Counted from the first letter of the stretch, positions 40,300 to 49,759 are shown. The stretch: 64,000 bases of DNA from Acinetobacter sp. ASP199 (GCF_022700675.1 NZ_CP062182.1:868001-932000); one strand, 5' to 3'. Program-made: numbers and translations. Notes: a model not told the origin generated them from the sequence alone.

Positions 40300-40454
40300 A
40301 CAGACATCGTGTAGTTCAGGAAGGGATCATTATAACGATGAAACAACATGAAGTTGAGTATAGAAACAAATTGAAATTGAATTAGAAAAAGTACTGCTGC
40401 ATAAATATCCAGAGTTCAAGTTGCCACTTGATCATGTCATGGAAATAATAACAA

Positions 40455-41402
40455 ATGCGGATTGTAGCTATTTTAAGAAAAAGTTATCTGGGTTTGCTGA
40501 TCGGTCTCTCTTTAATCTTCCCGAGTTGGGCCTGGGCCAATCCGGCCAGAAACGCTCAAGTCAAGAATCTCGAGCTTTACTTTAGCCAGATCCTGAATGT
40601 GGATGAATTTAGAAACCACAAGAATACGGCTGAACTGAACCGGGTATCCGGTTGGTTAAAAGAGCAGATGCGACGCTTTGGTATCCCGTGTCAGTTTCAA
40701 AGCTATATTGTGAATAGTCAGGGCTATCGTAATCTGGTTTGTCAGCTCAATGTAAAATCCAAAGACAAAGTCGTCATCGGAGCGCACTACGATGTTTTTG
40801 CCAATCATCTCGGCGCGAATAATAATGCCTCTGGTGTAGTAGGAGTGGTGGAAACAGCGCGATTATTGGCCCTGCAAAAAAACAAACTGAAAAATAATAT
40901 CGAGTTTGTTTTCTATGGTCTGGAAGAACCACCTTATTTCAATACCGAGCATATGGGCAGTGCGGTCCATGCCAAGTCATTAAGAAAACAAAAGCAGAAA
41001 ATACGTGGCGTCTTTGTACTGGACTCTATCGGCTACTATGATGAAAATCTGGTACAAAGCTATCCAGCAACTTTAAAATGGTTCTATCCTCGGCATGCCA
41101 ATTATATTGCCAGTATTGGGCATCTCAGTTCAGTAGGACTTACAGGAAGATTTTGCGAAGCCATGCAGACGCGTCAGGATTTAGACTGCGAACGTTTTAT
41201 TATTCCTACTTTTATGCAGGGACTGGATTATTCAGGCTATCTCAGTTATGCCAAACAGAACTTTCCCACCGTACTGATCAGTGATACAGCTCATTACCGT
41301 TATCCTTATTACAACACAGAGCAGGATACTTTAGATAAACTGGATCTGAAAAAAATGACTTATGTGATAGATGGATTGGTGCACACCGTTTTAAGTCCAT
41401 AA
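40455..41402 (+). CDS. Secreted M28-family metallopeptidase-like protein with altered zinc site
   Basis: A 315-residue precursor with a signal peptide (residues 10-29, ending AWA). The M28 fold is clear: GAHYDVF with H111 and D113, GANNNASG at 120-127, YGLEEPPYF with E157/E158, H166 in TEHMGSA and DSIGYYDE. In the family the fourth position of GANDNASG is the Asp bridging both zinc ions; here it is Asn (N123), read from three consecutive AAT codons. Activity may be reduced or mono-metallic. Family members are aminopeptidases. Followed by a terminator shared with lon. Confidence 0.82.
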   Translation: MRIVAILRKSYLGLLIGLSLIFPSWAWANPARNAQVKNLELYFSQILNVDEFRNHKNTAELNRVSGWLKEQMRRFGIPCQFQSYIVNSQGYRNLVCQLNVKSKDKVVIGAHYDVFANHLGANNNASGVVGVVETARLLALQKNKLKNNIEFVFYGLEEPPYFNTEHMGSAVHAKSLRKQKQKIRGVFVLDSIGYYDENLVQSYPATLKWFYPRHANYIASIGHLSSVGLTGRFCEAMQTRQDLDCERFIIPTFMQGLDYSGYLSYAKQNFPTVLISDTAHYRYPYYNTEQDTLDKLDLKKMTYVIDGLVHTVLSP

Positions 41403-41422
41403 ACTCTAAATAGAGAGATAAT

Positions 41423-41452
41423 AAAAAACCCTGCCGGAGCAGGGTTTTTTAT
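41423..41452. terminator. Bidirectional terminator between the M28 gene and lon
   Basis: AAAAAACCCTG pairs with CAGGGTTTTTT around CCGGAG. Confidence 0.88.
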
Positions 41453-41463
41453 GAGCAGATCAC

Positions 41464-43890
41464 TTAGTGACGTGCGGCTTTGCCTTCATCAGTTGCTTTT
41501 ACAATTGGTGTTTTTACTAATGCTTTCGGCATAGAAGTAAGTGCCAACGGTAAAACCTCATCGATTGATTTCACGGCTTTGATTTCCAGACCTTCCTTCA
41601 CATTTTCAGGAATTTCAGCCAGGTCACGGACGTTGTCTTGTGGAATGAATACCAGCTTGATCCCACCACGGTGTGCGGCAAGCAGTTTTTCCTTCAGACC
41701 ACCGATACGCATCGCACGACCACGTAAACTGGTTTCACCTGTCATCGCAATATCAGGACGAATCGCAATACCTGTGAATGCAGACACGAGAGCAGTGGTC
41801 AGTGCCAGACCGGCAGATGGACCATCTTTTGGTGTTGCACCTTCAGGTAAATGCACGTGTACATCGGTTTCTTCAAAGCGGGAAGCTTCGATACCCAATT
41901 CAGTAGCGCGCGTACGTACCACAGTCATCGCGGCGGTAATTGATTCTTTCATCACATCACCAAGAGAACCGGTGGTAATGAATTTACCTTTACCAGGCAC
42001 AGCTGCAACTTCAATCGTCAGTAACTCACCACCAACCGAAGTCCAAGCCAGACCATTTACGCGCCCCACTTCAGCTTCTTCTTCAGCCATACCGAAGTCG
42101 AATTTGTGAGGACCTAAGTACTCAGGCAAGTTAGTCGAATTGACTTCAAGCTGAAGATTTTTCGCTTTCTTGCTCACCGCTTCTTTGACAACTTTACGGG
42201 CGATTTTAGAAACTTCACGTTCCAGACTACGTACACCAGCTTCGCGGGTATAACGCTGTACGATGTCACGAATCGCTTCTTCGTGAATAGTTAATTCTTT
42301 GCTACGCAGACCATTGTTCTTGATTGCTTTCGGAACAAGGTAACGCTCAGCAATATTCACTTTTTCATCTTCGGTGTAGCCCGGGAGACGAATCACTTCC
42401 ATACGGTCCAGCAGGGCCTCAGGAATATTCATGCTGTTCGCAGTACAGATGAACATCACTTCAGAGAGATCCAGATCCAGATCCAGGTAGTGATCGTTGA
42501 ACTTGCTGTTCTGTGATGGATCTAAGACTTCAAGCAGGGCTGAGGCTGGATCGCCACGGTAGTCCTGAGCCATCTTGTCGATCTCATCGAGCAGGAACAG
42601 TGGGTTTTTCACACCAACCTTTGTCAAAGACTGTACGATTTTACCTGGCATCGCACCGATATAAGTACGACGGTGGCCACGGATCTCAGCTTCATCACGT
42701 ACACCACCTAGGGCCATACGCACGAACTCACGGCCAGTTGCTTTGGCAACAGATTCACCCAGAGAGGTTTTACCTACACCCGGAGGACCGACCAGACACA
42801 GAATCGGGCCACGCAATTTTTTCACACGTGACTGAACTGCCAGATATTCCACAATACGATCTTTGACATCATCCAGACCATAGTGATCAGTATCCAGAAT
42901 TTCCTGAGCCTTGTTCAGGTTAATGCTGACTTTGCTCGCTTTATTCCAAGGTGTATCCAGGATCACCTCAAGATAGTTACGAACAACCGCAGCTTCACTT
43001 GATGCAGGCTGCATTGCTTTTAGCTTGCGGAACTCAGCTTCTGCTTTTTTACGCACGTGCTCAGGCAGATCTGCTTCAGCCAGACGTTTTTCAATTTCAG
43101 CGACATCATCTTCTGCACCGCCGTTCAGGTCAGAAAGTTCGCGCTGAATCACCTTCATTTTTTCATTCAGGAAGTATTCACGCTGATTCTTTTCCATCTG
43201 GCGTTTTACTGAATCATGCAAAGTCTGCTCAATCTGCTGTTCTTCAGACTGTTGCAGCAAATAAGTCATGAGTTCAGTCAGATGTGCTTCAAATTCATCG
43301 TGCTCAAGGAATTTTTGCTTGATTTCGATGTTTAGCGGCACACGAGTTGCGACAAAGAACAATAACTGAAGCAGGTCTTCAATTTTATTTGCAGCTGCAA
43401 TCAGTTCACGTGCATTACGTAACTTCGCTTCTGCATACTGGGCAAATAGCGCACGCAATTCCTCTACACGCGTATCCTGCGTGTCTTGATCCATATTGAC
43501 TGTGATCGGACTAAGCTCATGTTCAGCAGTCAGATAATCAGTGTCATCAATGATTTTAGTTAATTTGGCACGATATAGGCCTTCGATGAGAACCTTGATA
43601 CAGTTTTCATCATTTTCATGATTCACAACCTGCACAATCTTCGCGACAGTACCGTATTGATATAAGTTATCGTGATCAATTTCTTCTGTAAGCGAATCTT
43701 TTTGCGCAACCACAAATACTAGATTGTCACTGTTACGAGCCACATCAACTGCATTGATCGATTTTTCACGACCGACAAATAGCGCGATTTGCATGTGTGG
43801 ATATACCACGACATCACGTAACGCTAAAAGTGGTAATACACTTGGAACCTGAGGCTCAAAGCTTTCTTCATTCATAATAATTTCAGACAT
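41464..43890 (-). CDS. lon: ATP-dependent protease Lon
   Basis: An 808-residue AAA+ serine protease for misfolded and regulatory proteins. The N-domain begins VLPLLALRDVVVYPHM; Walker A is GPPGVGKTSLGES near residue 355, Walker B FLLDEIDKM near 420, and the catalytic motif PKDGPSAGLAL near 678, with the catalytic Lys in a later helix. ATG at 43890 has AGGAG five bases upstream; an in-frame GTG at 43896 overlaps that site. Monocistronic. Confidence 0.97.
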   Translation of the reverse strand: MSEIIMNEESFEPQVPSVLPLLALRDVVVYPHMQIALFVGREKSINAVDVARNSDNLVFVVAQKDSLTEEIDHDNLYQYGTVAKIVQVVNHENDENCIKVLIEGLYRAKLTKIIDDTDYLTAEHELSPITVNMDQDTQDTRVEELRALFAQYAEAKLRNARELIAAANKIEDLLQLLFFVATRVPLNIEIKQKFLEHDEFEAHLTELMTYLLQQSEEQQIEQTLHDSVKRQMEKNQREYFLNEKMKVIQRELSDLNGGAEDDVAEIEKRLAEADLPEHVRKKAEAEFRKLKAMQPASSEAAVVRNYLEVILDTPWNKASKVSINLNKAQEILDTDHYGLDDVKDRIVEYLAVQSRVKKLRGPILCLVGPPGVGKTSLGESVAKATGREFVRMALGGVRDEAEIRGHRRTYIGAMPGKIVQSLTKVGVKNPLFLLDEIDKMAQDYRGDPASALLEVLDPSQNSKFNDHYLDLDLDLSEVMFICTANSMNIPEALLDRMEVIRLPGYTEDEKVNIAERYLVPKAIKNNGLRSKELTIHEEAIRDIVQRYTREAGVRSLEREVSKIARKVVKEAVSKKAKNLQLEVNSTNLPEYLGPHKFDFGMAEEEAEVGRVNGLAWTSVGGELLTIEVAAVPGKGKFITTGSLGDVMKESITAAMTVVRTRATELGIEASRFEETDVHVHLPEGATPKDGPSAGLALTTALVSAFTGIAIRPDIAMTGETSLRGRAMRIGGLKEKLLAAHRGGIKLVFIPQDNVRDLAEIPENVKEGLEIKAVKSIDEVLPLALTSMPKALVKTPIVKATDEGKAARH

Positions 43891-44032
43891 GGGCACTCCT
43901 AATGAGTGACAACAATGTTGCCATGTATTTTATAGTGATGGGTATTTTTAAAATTACAAGGGCCGTTCAGATGAAATTGTATAATTATTGACTAATCATT
44001 TGATTTAAAAGTAACTTAGTCATTCAATTGAT

Positions 44033-44623
44033 CTACAAGCGCTTAAAACGTAGCAAGCGTGTAGGAGTTAAAAGCGCATCTAAAGGTTGATCCCATTTCT
44101 CCCGATGTAATAATGTTTTTACAAGTTGCAAATCATGTGCCAAACCAAGACGATAGGGTTTTTTATATGCCGTTGCCAAGGTGCGGTCATAATACCCACC
44201 CCCCATACCAATTCGGGTGCCTCGATAGTCACAGACCAGTAAGGGCATAATTAACAAATCAAGTTTTGATACATGCAAACCGCGGCTTTGCATAGGCTCA
44301 CGCATGCCTAAACGGTGATGAAAAAAACGTTTGTTTCGATATTGATGCTTATTAATCTCTACCCATTCTAGTCGCTGATTCATGTTGGAGATCACCGGCA
44401 AATAGACTTTTTTACCGACCGAAAAACAATATTCAATGATCTTTTGCGTTTGAATTTCACCGAAAGCATCTAAATAGAGGCCAACACGCTGTGCATGGAT
44501 AAATTGGGGATTTGCTCTCAGCAGATTTAGGACCTGCTGGGCGGCTTGTTTTTGTTCAAATCGGGAAATGCGACGACGGGCTTGGCGGATTTGTTTTCGA
44601 AGTTCCGGAATCGTCGTAGTCAT
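44033..44623 (-). CDS. 5-formyltetrahydrofolate cyclo-ligase (YgfA/FTHFS)
   Basis: A 196-residue ligase converting 5-formyl-THF to 5,10-methenyl-THF with ATP. Family blocks: ELRKQIRQARRRIS (substrate phosphate site) near residue 5, and the signature LLVCDYRGTRIGMGGGYYDRTLA near 130. The start at MTTTIPEL is preferred over a longer frame to 44731. In many gamma-proteobacteria this gene (ygfA) lies just downstream of the 6S RNA gene; here a 6S-like remnant is found upstream beyond an IS element, while the intact ssrS is 16 kb further on. Confidence 0.92.
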   Translation of the reverse strand: MTTTIPELRKQIRQARRRISRFEQKQAAQQVLNLLRANPQFIHAQRVGLYLDAFGEIQTQKIIEYCFSVGKKVYLPVISNMNQRLEWVEINKHQYRNKRFFHHRLGMREPMQSRGLHVSKLDLLIMPLLVCDYRGTRIGMGGGYYDRTLATAYKKPYRLGLAHDLQLVKTLLHREKWDQPLDALLTPTRLLRFKRL

Positions 44624-44922
44624 GACATCTTTAAGTAAAATAAACAGGCGAACCAAGTTTAAGGGAAAGGGGCGAGAAAGTAAAAAGAAGGATAGACCGG
44701 ATAAGTTCTGAGGATAATCAGGCGATGACAAAGAATTTGTAAAGATATTCGGAATTTGAAAAGTATTTTATAAATATACATAGAATTAATTTATCTATCG
44801 GAAACTTCCCCATCAATCCAAATACCTTTGTATATTAGATCTCTTTCATAAATCAAAAAACGATCTTCTTTTTGGTTAATATTTGCACTCCGGATTTCTT
44901 GGCATTCGTGCATAATCTGCGG

Positions 44923-45318
44923 ATGAAATACATCGATTCAAACAAGCTTTCTGATCCTCAGTTCAAGCGATACACAGGCATCTCATGGTCAACTTTCTAT
45001 TTGATGGTTGAGCAATTGCAGAAGCATGTCTCTGCCAAAGGCAGACCGCCCAAGTTAAGCCTGGAGGATCAGGTTCTGCTCTGTCTGAGCTATTGGCGGG
45101 AATACCGAACCTTATTTCACGTTGCGACGAGTTACGGGGTTTCAGAGCCCACAGCCTCAAGAATTGTCCGTCATGTTGAAGACTGCCTGATTCGGTCCAA
45201 TCTGTTTAATTTACCCAAAGATTTACCCGAGGGCGAAGGCATCGACTGGAATGTTGTGATCGTGGATGCCACGGAAATTCCAATCCAAAGGCCTAAAAAA
45301 ACAGAAGAAAAGCTGTAG
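44923..45318 (+). CDS. IS5-family transposase, N-terminal frame (orfA)
   Basis: Encodes the DNA-binding N-half of a DDE transposase: helix-turn-helix region RYTGISWSTFYLMVEQLQK, DUF4096-like HVATSYGVSEPTASRIVRHV, and the first catalytic Asp in VIVDATEIPIQRP. The frame ends at 45318 soon after an A7 run (45295-45301); orfB continues in the +1 frame. Either programmed frameshifting yields the full protein or one base has been lost or gained. Confidence 0.85.
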   Translation: MKYIDSNKLSDPQFKRYTGISWSTFYLMVEQLQKHVSAKGRPPKLSLEDQVLLCLSYWREYRTLFHVATSYGVSEPTASRIVRHVEDCLIRSNLFNLPKDLPEGEGIDWNVVIVDATEIPIQRPKKTEEKL

Positions 45319-45736
45319 CGGCAAGAAAAAGACCCATACCTTTAAAGTACAGGCCATGATTCACTACAAAACTCAGCAAATTCTGAGTTTATGTACCAGT
45401 CGCGGTGCAATGCATGATTTCGAGTTGTTCAAACGCAATTTAAACCAGATTCCTTTTGGGGCTTTTATCATTGCAGATAAAGGCTATCAGGGGATTTATG
45501 TGTTGTATCCGAATAGCCTGTTACCATTAAAAGCCAAAAGACACTGTAAATTGGATCCTGAATTGAAAATCTATAATCAGGAAATCAATAAAAGAAGAAT
45601 CGGAATTGAGCATGTATTTGGCAGCCTGAAAACTTTCAAAATCATTGCTGAGCGTTATCGAAATAGAGGTAAAAGGCTTGGTTTGAGATTCAATTTAATC
45701 GCTGGAATCTACAACTTGGAACTGAGCAAAAAATGA
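45266..45736 (+). CDS. IS5-family transposase, C-terminal frame (orfB)
   Basis: Encodes the catalytic C-half: GKKKTHTFKVQAMIHY, second Asp in FIIADKGYQGI, and the glutamate in the RRIGIEHVFGSLKTFKII motif, completing DDE. It overlaps orfA in the +1 (or -2) frame at the A7 run. The first part of this frame is probably not translated from its own start; a fused product through the A-run restores the family sequence PKK-QKKSCSGKKK. Confidence 0.82.
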   Translation: MPRKFQSKGLKKQKKSCSGKKKTHTFKVQAMIHYKTQQILSLCTSRGAMHDFELFKRNLNQIPFGAFIIADKGYQGIYVLYPNSLLPLKAKRHCKLDPELKIYNQEINKRRIGIEHVFGSLKTFKIIAERYRNRGKRLGLRFNLIAGIYNLELSKK

Positions 45737-45782
45737 TTTATGAAAGAGGTCTATTGTTTTTAGAATACTGCTAAGAATTGAG

Positions 45783-45862
45783 TTGTTCATATTCTTTAGA
45801 AATAAAACACTCCGAAGATGCTGCTACATGTGCTGTTATTTGAATATGCATTTTTCAAATGC
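45783..45862 (-). pseudogene. Degenerate copy of the 6S RNA 3' end with downstream flank
   Basis: From AAAACACTCCGAAGATGCTG at 45804 this stretch matches the 3' end of the intact ssrS (61871 on) with a few transitions, including the terminal stem and the following hairpin (TTTGAA / TTCAAA in place of TTGAAC / GTTCAG). The similarity continues past the 3' end into the flank (TTGTTCAT at 45783 and 61841, then TTAGAAA). The 5' half of the RNA is not recognisable, so it cannot form the 6S closing stem. Confidence 0.55.
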
Positions 45863-45945
45863 GGTAAACAACGAGGTGTTTTTTTGTGGCATTAAGATTT
45901 AAATCTTTAATTATTTTTCAGCTCAAGTTAAACAAGATTTTCATA

Positions 45946-45981
45946 ATAAAGCCCTTAGATTTTTAGATCTAAGGGCTTTAT
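45946..45981 (-). terminator. Terminator of the MFS gene
   Basis: ATAAAGCCCTTAGAT pairs perfectly with ATCTAAGGGCTTTAT around a six-base loop. Confidence 0.88.
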
Positions 45982-45999
45982 GCTATTTAAATATTCAGC

Positions 46000-47439
46000 T
46001 TAATCTATCAGTTTTTCCGCTTTCATACTTTCACGATAGTACTGACAACCTTTATATAGCAAGAACACGCCAATCACACCTGCAACTGCATTTACGATGG
46101 AAATTGAATTACCGACCATTAAAGTATTTTCATAATATTTATCTGTAATCACGGCAACAGCAGTGGTACCTACACCAAGTGCAATGAGGTTGGAGATCAG
46201 CAGGAATTTAGCCGATACCTGAGAGCGTAACTGGTTCGGTGTCAGCATTTGTGTTGCTGCAGCGGATGCTGGAATCGGGAAAGTGGAAAAGAACATCGCG
46301 ACAAAGATCAGCGCAAATGAAAGATGCATATTGTCGACCTGGGTAAACAGCACACTTGGAATGATCAAGGCTGCACAGCCAATTGCACCGGCACGTATTG
46401 CTGCATCGCTATAGCCACGTTTAGAAAAGAAGTCGATTAGCCAGCCGCAGAAGAGGGCACCTGCAGTATTAGCGATCAGAATAATACTTCCAAGAATATA
46501 TCCTGTTTGGCTTGCATCCAGTCCAAAGTGACGCATGTAGTAGGCAGGTGCCCAGCCGAGTAGAGAATACAGCATCATCGTATAAAATGAGAAACCAATA
46601 AAATGACAGAAGAAGGTCTTTTTATGGGTTTTGAGGAAACCTAAAGAATTCTTGAAAGAAGCCTTAACCGCTACACCATTGGCATCCATTTTTAAGCCTT
46701 TACGCTGTGGCTCTCGTACTGTCAGGATCATCAGCAGCGCCAGTAAAACCCCCGGTAAACCGACAATCATAAAAGTGAGCTGCCAGGTTTTGATTTCACC
46801 GATCATTGGTAAAGTGACAAAGCTGACATCCTTGAGTAGACCAATCACATAACCACCGATCAGGAAAGCAAGTCCTGAACCGACAAAGGCACCAATGGCA
46901 TACACGCCAAGTGCGCGTCCGAGTTTATGCTTCGGGAACAGATCCGCCACGATAGAGTAAAAGGCAGGAGAGAGTGCAGCTTCACCTGCACCGACACTGA
47001 GTCGTGCAGCAAACATCTGAATGAAATTCTTACTGAGGCCACAGGCCGCAGTTGCCAGACTCCAGAAAGCGATCCCGATAGAAATAATCTTGATCCGGGA
47101 TTTCCTATCAGCCAGTGCGGCAATTGGTACGCCCATAAAGGCATAGAACAGGGAAAATGCCAGACCTTGTAATAGGCTGAACTGGATATCACTGAGCATC
47201 AGATCGGCTTTAATCGGCTCAATCATCAACGACAAGATCTGACGGTCTACAAAAGACAGGATATAGGCCACCATACAGATGAGCACAACATACCACTGGT
47301 AGGCGCTGCTTTCCGTTGTAGGTGGAGTAAGTTCTACAGTAGCCTGTTTAGGCTCTGGCGTAGCAATTTTCAAATGGGAATCAAGCGGTTGTACATCATT
47401 GTCAACCTTGTCTATGACCAATGTTTTTTCATTCATCAT
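46000..47439 (-). CDS. MFS transporter (spinster-like), candidate phenylacetate regulon member
   Basis: A 479-residue, 12-helix major facilitator. The first helix carries AYILSFVDRQILSLMIEPIK and the loop after helix 2 GVPIAALADRKSRIKII, the MFS signature. A polar N-terminal leader of about 45 residues precedes helix 1. The ATG at 47439 has AGGATG upstream. It lies next to paaZ on the same strand, and its promoter shares the GATAC-N27-GTATC repeat with paaZ and paaA, so it may import phenylacetate or a precursor. Substrate is inference. Confidence 0.82.
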   Translation of the reverse strand: MMNEKTLVIDKVDNDVQPLDSHLKIATPEPKQATVELTPPTTESSAYQWYVVLICMVAYILSFVDRQILSLMIEPIKADLMLSDIQFSLLQGLAFSLFYAFMGVPIAALADRKSRIKIISIGIAFWSLATAACGLSKNFIQMFAARLSVGAGEAALSPAFYSIVADLFPKHKLGRALGVYAIGAFVGSGLAFLIGGYVIGLLKDVSFVTLPMIGEIKTWQLTFMIVGLPGVLLALLMILTVREPQRKGLKMDANGVAVKASFKNSLGFLKTHKKTFFCHFIGFSFYTMMLYSLLGWAPAYYMRHFGLDASQTGYILGSIILIANTAGALFCGWLIDFFSKRGYSDAAIRAGAIGCAALIIPSVLFTQVDNMHLSFALIFVAMFFSTFPIPASAAATQMLTPNQLRSQVSAKFLLISNLIALGVGTTAVAVITDKYYENTLMVGNSISIVNAVAGVIGVFLLYKGCQYYRESMKAEKLID

Positions 47440-47474
47440 GCAACATCCTGTGCAATTTATGGTGATTGGTTTTA

Positions 47475-47517
47475 AACGATACAAAATTAATTATTTTTAT
47501 ATTTTTAATGTATCGTT
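47475..47517. promoter_or_regulatory. Candidate PaaX operator at the MFS promoter
   Basis: AACGATACA (47475-47483) and TGTATCGTT (47509-47517) form a perfect 9-bp inverted repeat; the core GATAC and GTATC are 27 bases apart. The same spacing occurs at paaZ and paaA. Confidence 0.6.
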
Positions 47518-47591
47518 ATTCTCTAATCTAGGAGTAAATCAAATTTCAGTCAATATATTTTTTGAAATAGATACAATAAAAATGGAATTAT

Positions 47592-47621
47592 AAAAAAAAG
47601 GAATCATAAAGATTCCCTTTG
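47592..47621 (-). terminator. Terminator of paaZ
   Basis: On the minus strand AAAGGGAATC pairs with GATTCCTTTT around TTTAT, ending in a T-run. Confidence 0.75.
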
Positions 47622-47647
47622 ATATTTCGACTCACTGAAAACGGGTA

Positions 47648-49759
47648 TTAAGCCGTTTTTTCCACTAAGGTTAGAATGTCGTAAGTCGCAACCAGTTCAT
47701 TACGCTGGTTTTTCACCTTGATGTCCCAGACCACCACGCCGTGTGGTTTTTGCTCATCACGTAGCGGTTTTGGTGTTTTCTGCTTGCAGGTCAATTCTAC
47801 CTGAATAGTATCGCCAATTTTTATTGGCTCTACAAAACGCAGGTTGTCCATACCATAGTTGGCAATCACAGGACCCGGTGCAGCATCAACAAACAGGCCG
47901 GCAGCTGCAGAAACAATGAAGTAACCGTGTGCGACACGTTCACCGAACAGAGACTCTGCTGCCGCGATCTTATCCATATGGGCATAGAAGTAGTCACCAC
48001 TCAGTCCGCCAAAATTGACAATATCGGCTTCGGTAATGGTACGGCGTGCAGTCAGCAGGCGTTCACCGATACGCAATTCATCAAAGGATTTCTTAAATGG
48101 ATGCACACGGTCTTCAAACACTTCTGCACCTGCCGTCCAGCTGTGTCCAACCTGGGTCATTACATTTGGCGAACCCTGAATTGCGGTGCGCTGCATATAG
48201 TGTTTCACTGCGCGCAGTCCGCCCAGTTCCTCGCCACCACCAGCGCGCCCCGGACCACCATGAACTAATAATGGTAATGGTGAACCATGGCCGGTACTTT
48301 CCTTGGCACTTTCACGATCCAGAATATGTACACGACCATGCCAAGGCGCAATTTTACTTAAGAGCTGTTCAATATTTTCATCCTGGTTGCGCACAATCGA
48401 AGCAACCAGACTGCCTTCACCGCGTGCCACCAAGGCTGCCAGCTGTGGCAAGTCACTATACGGCATCAAGGTTACAACTGGACCAAATGCTTCGATATTA
48501 TGAATCTGCTTGGCCTGTACCGGATCCTTGCACAACAGCACTGTCGGTGGATAGAAAGCAGATTTTTCAGGATGCCCCCCCTGAATATTAAAGTCCTGAC
48601 GCAGGTGGCTACCGAAGACAATTTCAGCTTCCTGTGCCAGCTGTTCTACTTTAGCAGCGACATCATGTTTCTGTTTAACGCTGGCCAGAGCACCCATGGT
48701 CACGCCGTCCTGTGCGGGATCGCCGATGACCACTTTTTGCAGCTTTTCAGTCAGACGTTGCTGTACGGTCTCGAGCATTTCTGCCGGAACAAAGGCACGG
48801 CGAATGGCAGTACATTTCTGGCCGGCTTTAGTCGTCATTTCTCGGAAGACTTCACGTACAAACAGGTCAATGGTTTCATCATTGGCTTGCTGAGTCAGAA
48901 TGGCACTGTTAACAGAATCGGCTTCCATACTAAATGGAATTGAATGGGTATTCAGATGTGGATGGGCACGCAGTTTCTGGCCGGTTGCTGCTGAACCGGT
49001 AAAGGTCACGGTATCTTGTGCATTCAGGTGATCAAATAAGTCATAAGTCTGGCCACAGATCAGCTGCAGGGCACCTTCTGGCAGTAAACCACTTTGCAGA
49101 ATGTCTTTTACCACGGCATGCGTCAGCTCGGCACCTTCGGTTGCCGGTTTTACAATACACGGTACACCTGCCAGTAAAGTCGGTGCAATTTTTTCCAGCA
49201 TGCCCCAGATCGGAAAGTTAAAGGCATTGATATGCACAGCGACACCGGCTTTTGGACTTAGAATATGCTTGGCACCAAAGCTGCCCTGTTTAGACAGTGG
49301 AATCCAGGTATCTTCAACCAGTGCGGTTTCATCGCTGAGTTCACGGCGAACCAGACTTGAATAGGCAAACAGGGTGCCGATCCCGCCTTCAATATCAATC
49401 CAGGCATCTTTGCGGGTACAGCCCGTAGCTGCTGCCAGACGGTAATAATCTTCCTTACGTTCCAGTAAATATTGTGCCACCTGTTTCAGGGCATTGGCAC
49501 GCTGGTGGAAGGTCCAGCTGGCAATGGATGCACCTTTCTGTTTGGCATATTGCACCACGTTATGCATGTCAATGCCGTGGCTACTGACCTGATAAATCGC
49601 TTCACCGCTAATGGCGTGATAGACCGTACGTAAATCACTTTGCGCGTTATGTTCACGACCTAAAACCAGTGAACTCAATACTTTAACTGCGGGTGGGTAG
49701 TGTGCCTGCATGTCGTCCTGAAGATCCATATTCTGGGTAGTGCTGTCTAGCTCCAACAT
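47648..49759 (-). CDS. paaZ: Oxepin-CoA hydrolase / 3-oxo-5,6-dehydrosuberyl-CoA semialdehyde dehydrogenase PaaZ
   Basis: A 703-residue fusion. The N-terminal aldehyde dehydrogenase domain has NAFNFPIWGMLEKIAPTLLA near 157, FTGSAATGQKL near 252 and the catalytic Cys in KAGQKCTAIRR near 297. The C-terminal MaoC-like hydratase (from about 555) contains FGGLSGDYFYAHMD and VAHGYFIVSAAAGLF. It opens the oxepin-CoA ring and oxidises the aldehyde. ATG at 49759 has GGAG seven bases upstream. Divergent from paaA. Confidence 0.95.
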   Translation of the reverse strand: MLELDSTTQNMDLQDDMQAHYPPAVKVLSSLVLGREHNAQSDLRTVYHAISGEAIYQVSSHGIDMHNVVQYAKQKGASIASWTFHQRANALKQVAQYLLERKEDYYRLAAATGCTRKDAWIDIEGGIGTLFAYSSLVRRELSDETALVEDTWIPLSKQGSFGAKHILSPKAGVAVHINAFNFPIWGMLEKIAPTLLAGVPCIVKPATEGAELTHAVVKDILQSGLLPEGALQLICGQTYDLFDHLNAQDTVTFTGSAATGQKLRAHPHLNTHSIPFSMEADSVNSAILTQQANDETIDLFVREVFREMTTKAGQKCTAIRRAFVPAEMLETVQQRLTEKLQKVVIGDPAQDGVTMGALASVKQKHDVAAKVEQLAQEAEIVFGSHLRQDFNIQGGHPEKSAFYPPTVLLCKDPVQAKQIHNIEAFGPVVTLMPYSDLPQLAALVARGEGSLVASIVRNQDENIEQLLSKIAPWHGRVHILDRESAKESTGHGSPLPLLVHGGPGRAGGGEELGGLRAVKHYMQRTAIQGSPNVMTQVGHSWTAGAEVFEDRVHPFKKSFDELRIGERLLTARRTITEADIVNFGGLSGDYFYAHMDKIAAAESLFGERVAHGYFIVSAAAGLFVDAAPGPVIANYGMDNLRFVEPIKIGDTIQVELTCKQKTPKPLRDEQKPHGVVVWDIKVKNQRNELVATYDILTLVEKTA

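Larger units (their letters stand above)
44838..45751 (+). mobile_element. IS5-family insertion sequence (IS427-like)
   Basis: A 914-bp element. Terminal inverted repeats GATCTCTTTCATAAATCA (left, 44838) and GACCTCTTTCATAAATCA (right, complement, ending 45751) differ by one base. TA dinucleotides flank both ends (44836-44837 and 45752-45753), consistent with a 2-bp target duplication. Inside are two overlapping transposase frames. It lies between the cyclo-ligase gene and the 6S-like remnant, separating them. Confidence 0.88.

Noticed and set aside
44624..44837. 6S RNA directly upstream of the cyclo-ligase gene
   Set aside because: The minus-strand sequence here has no 6S closing stem or conserved 3' block; the remnant lies beyond the IS element instead.
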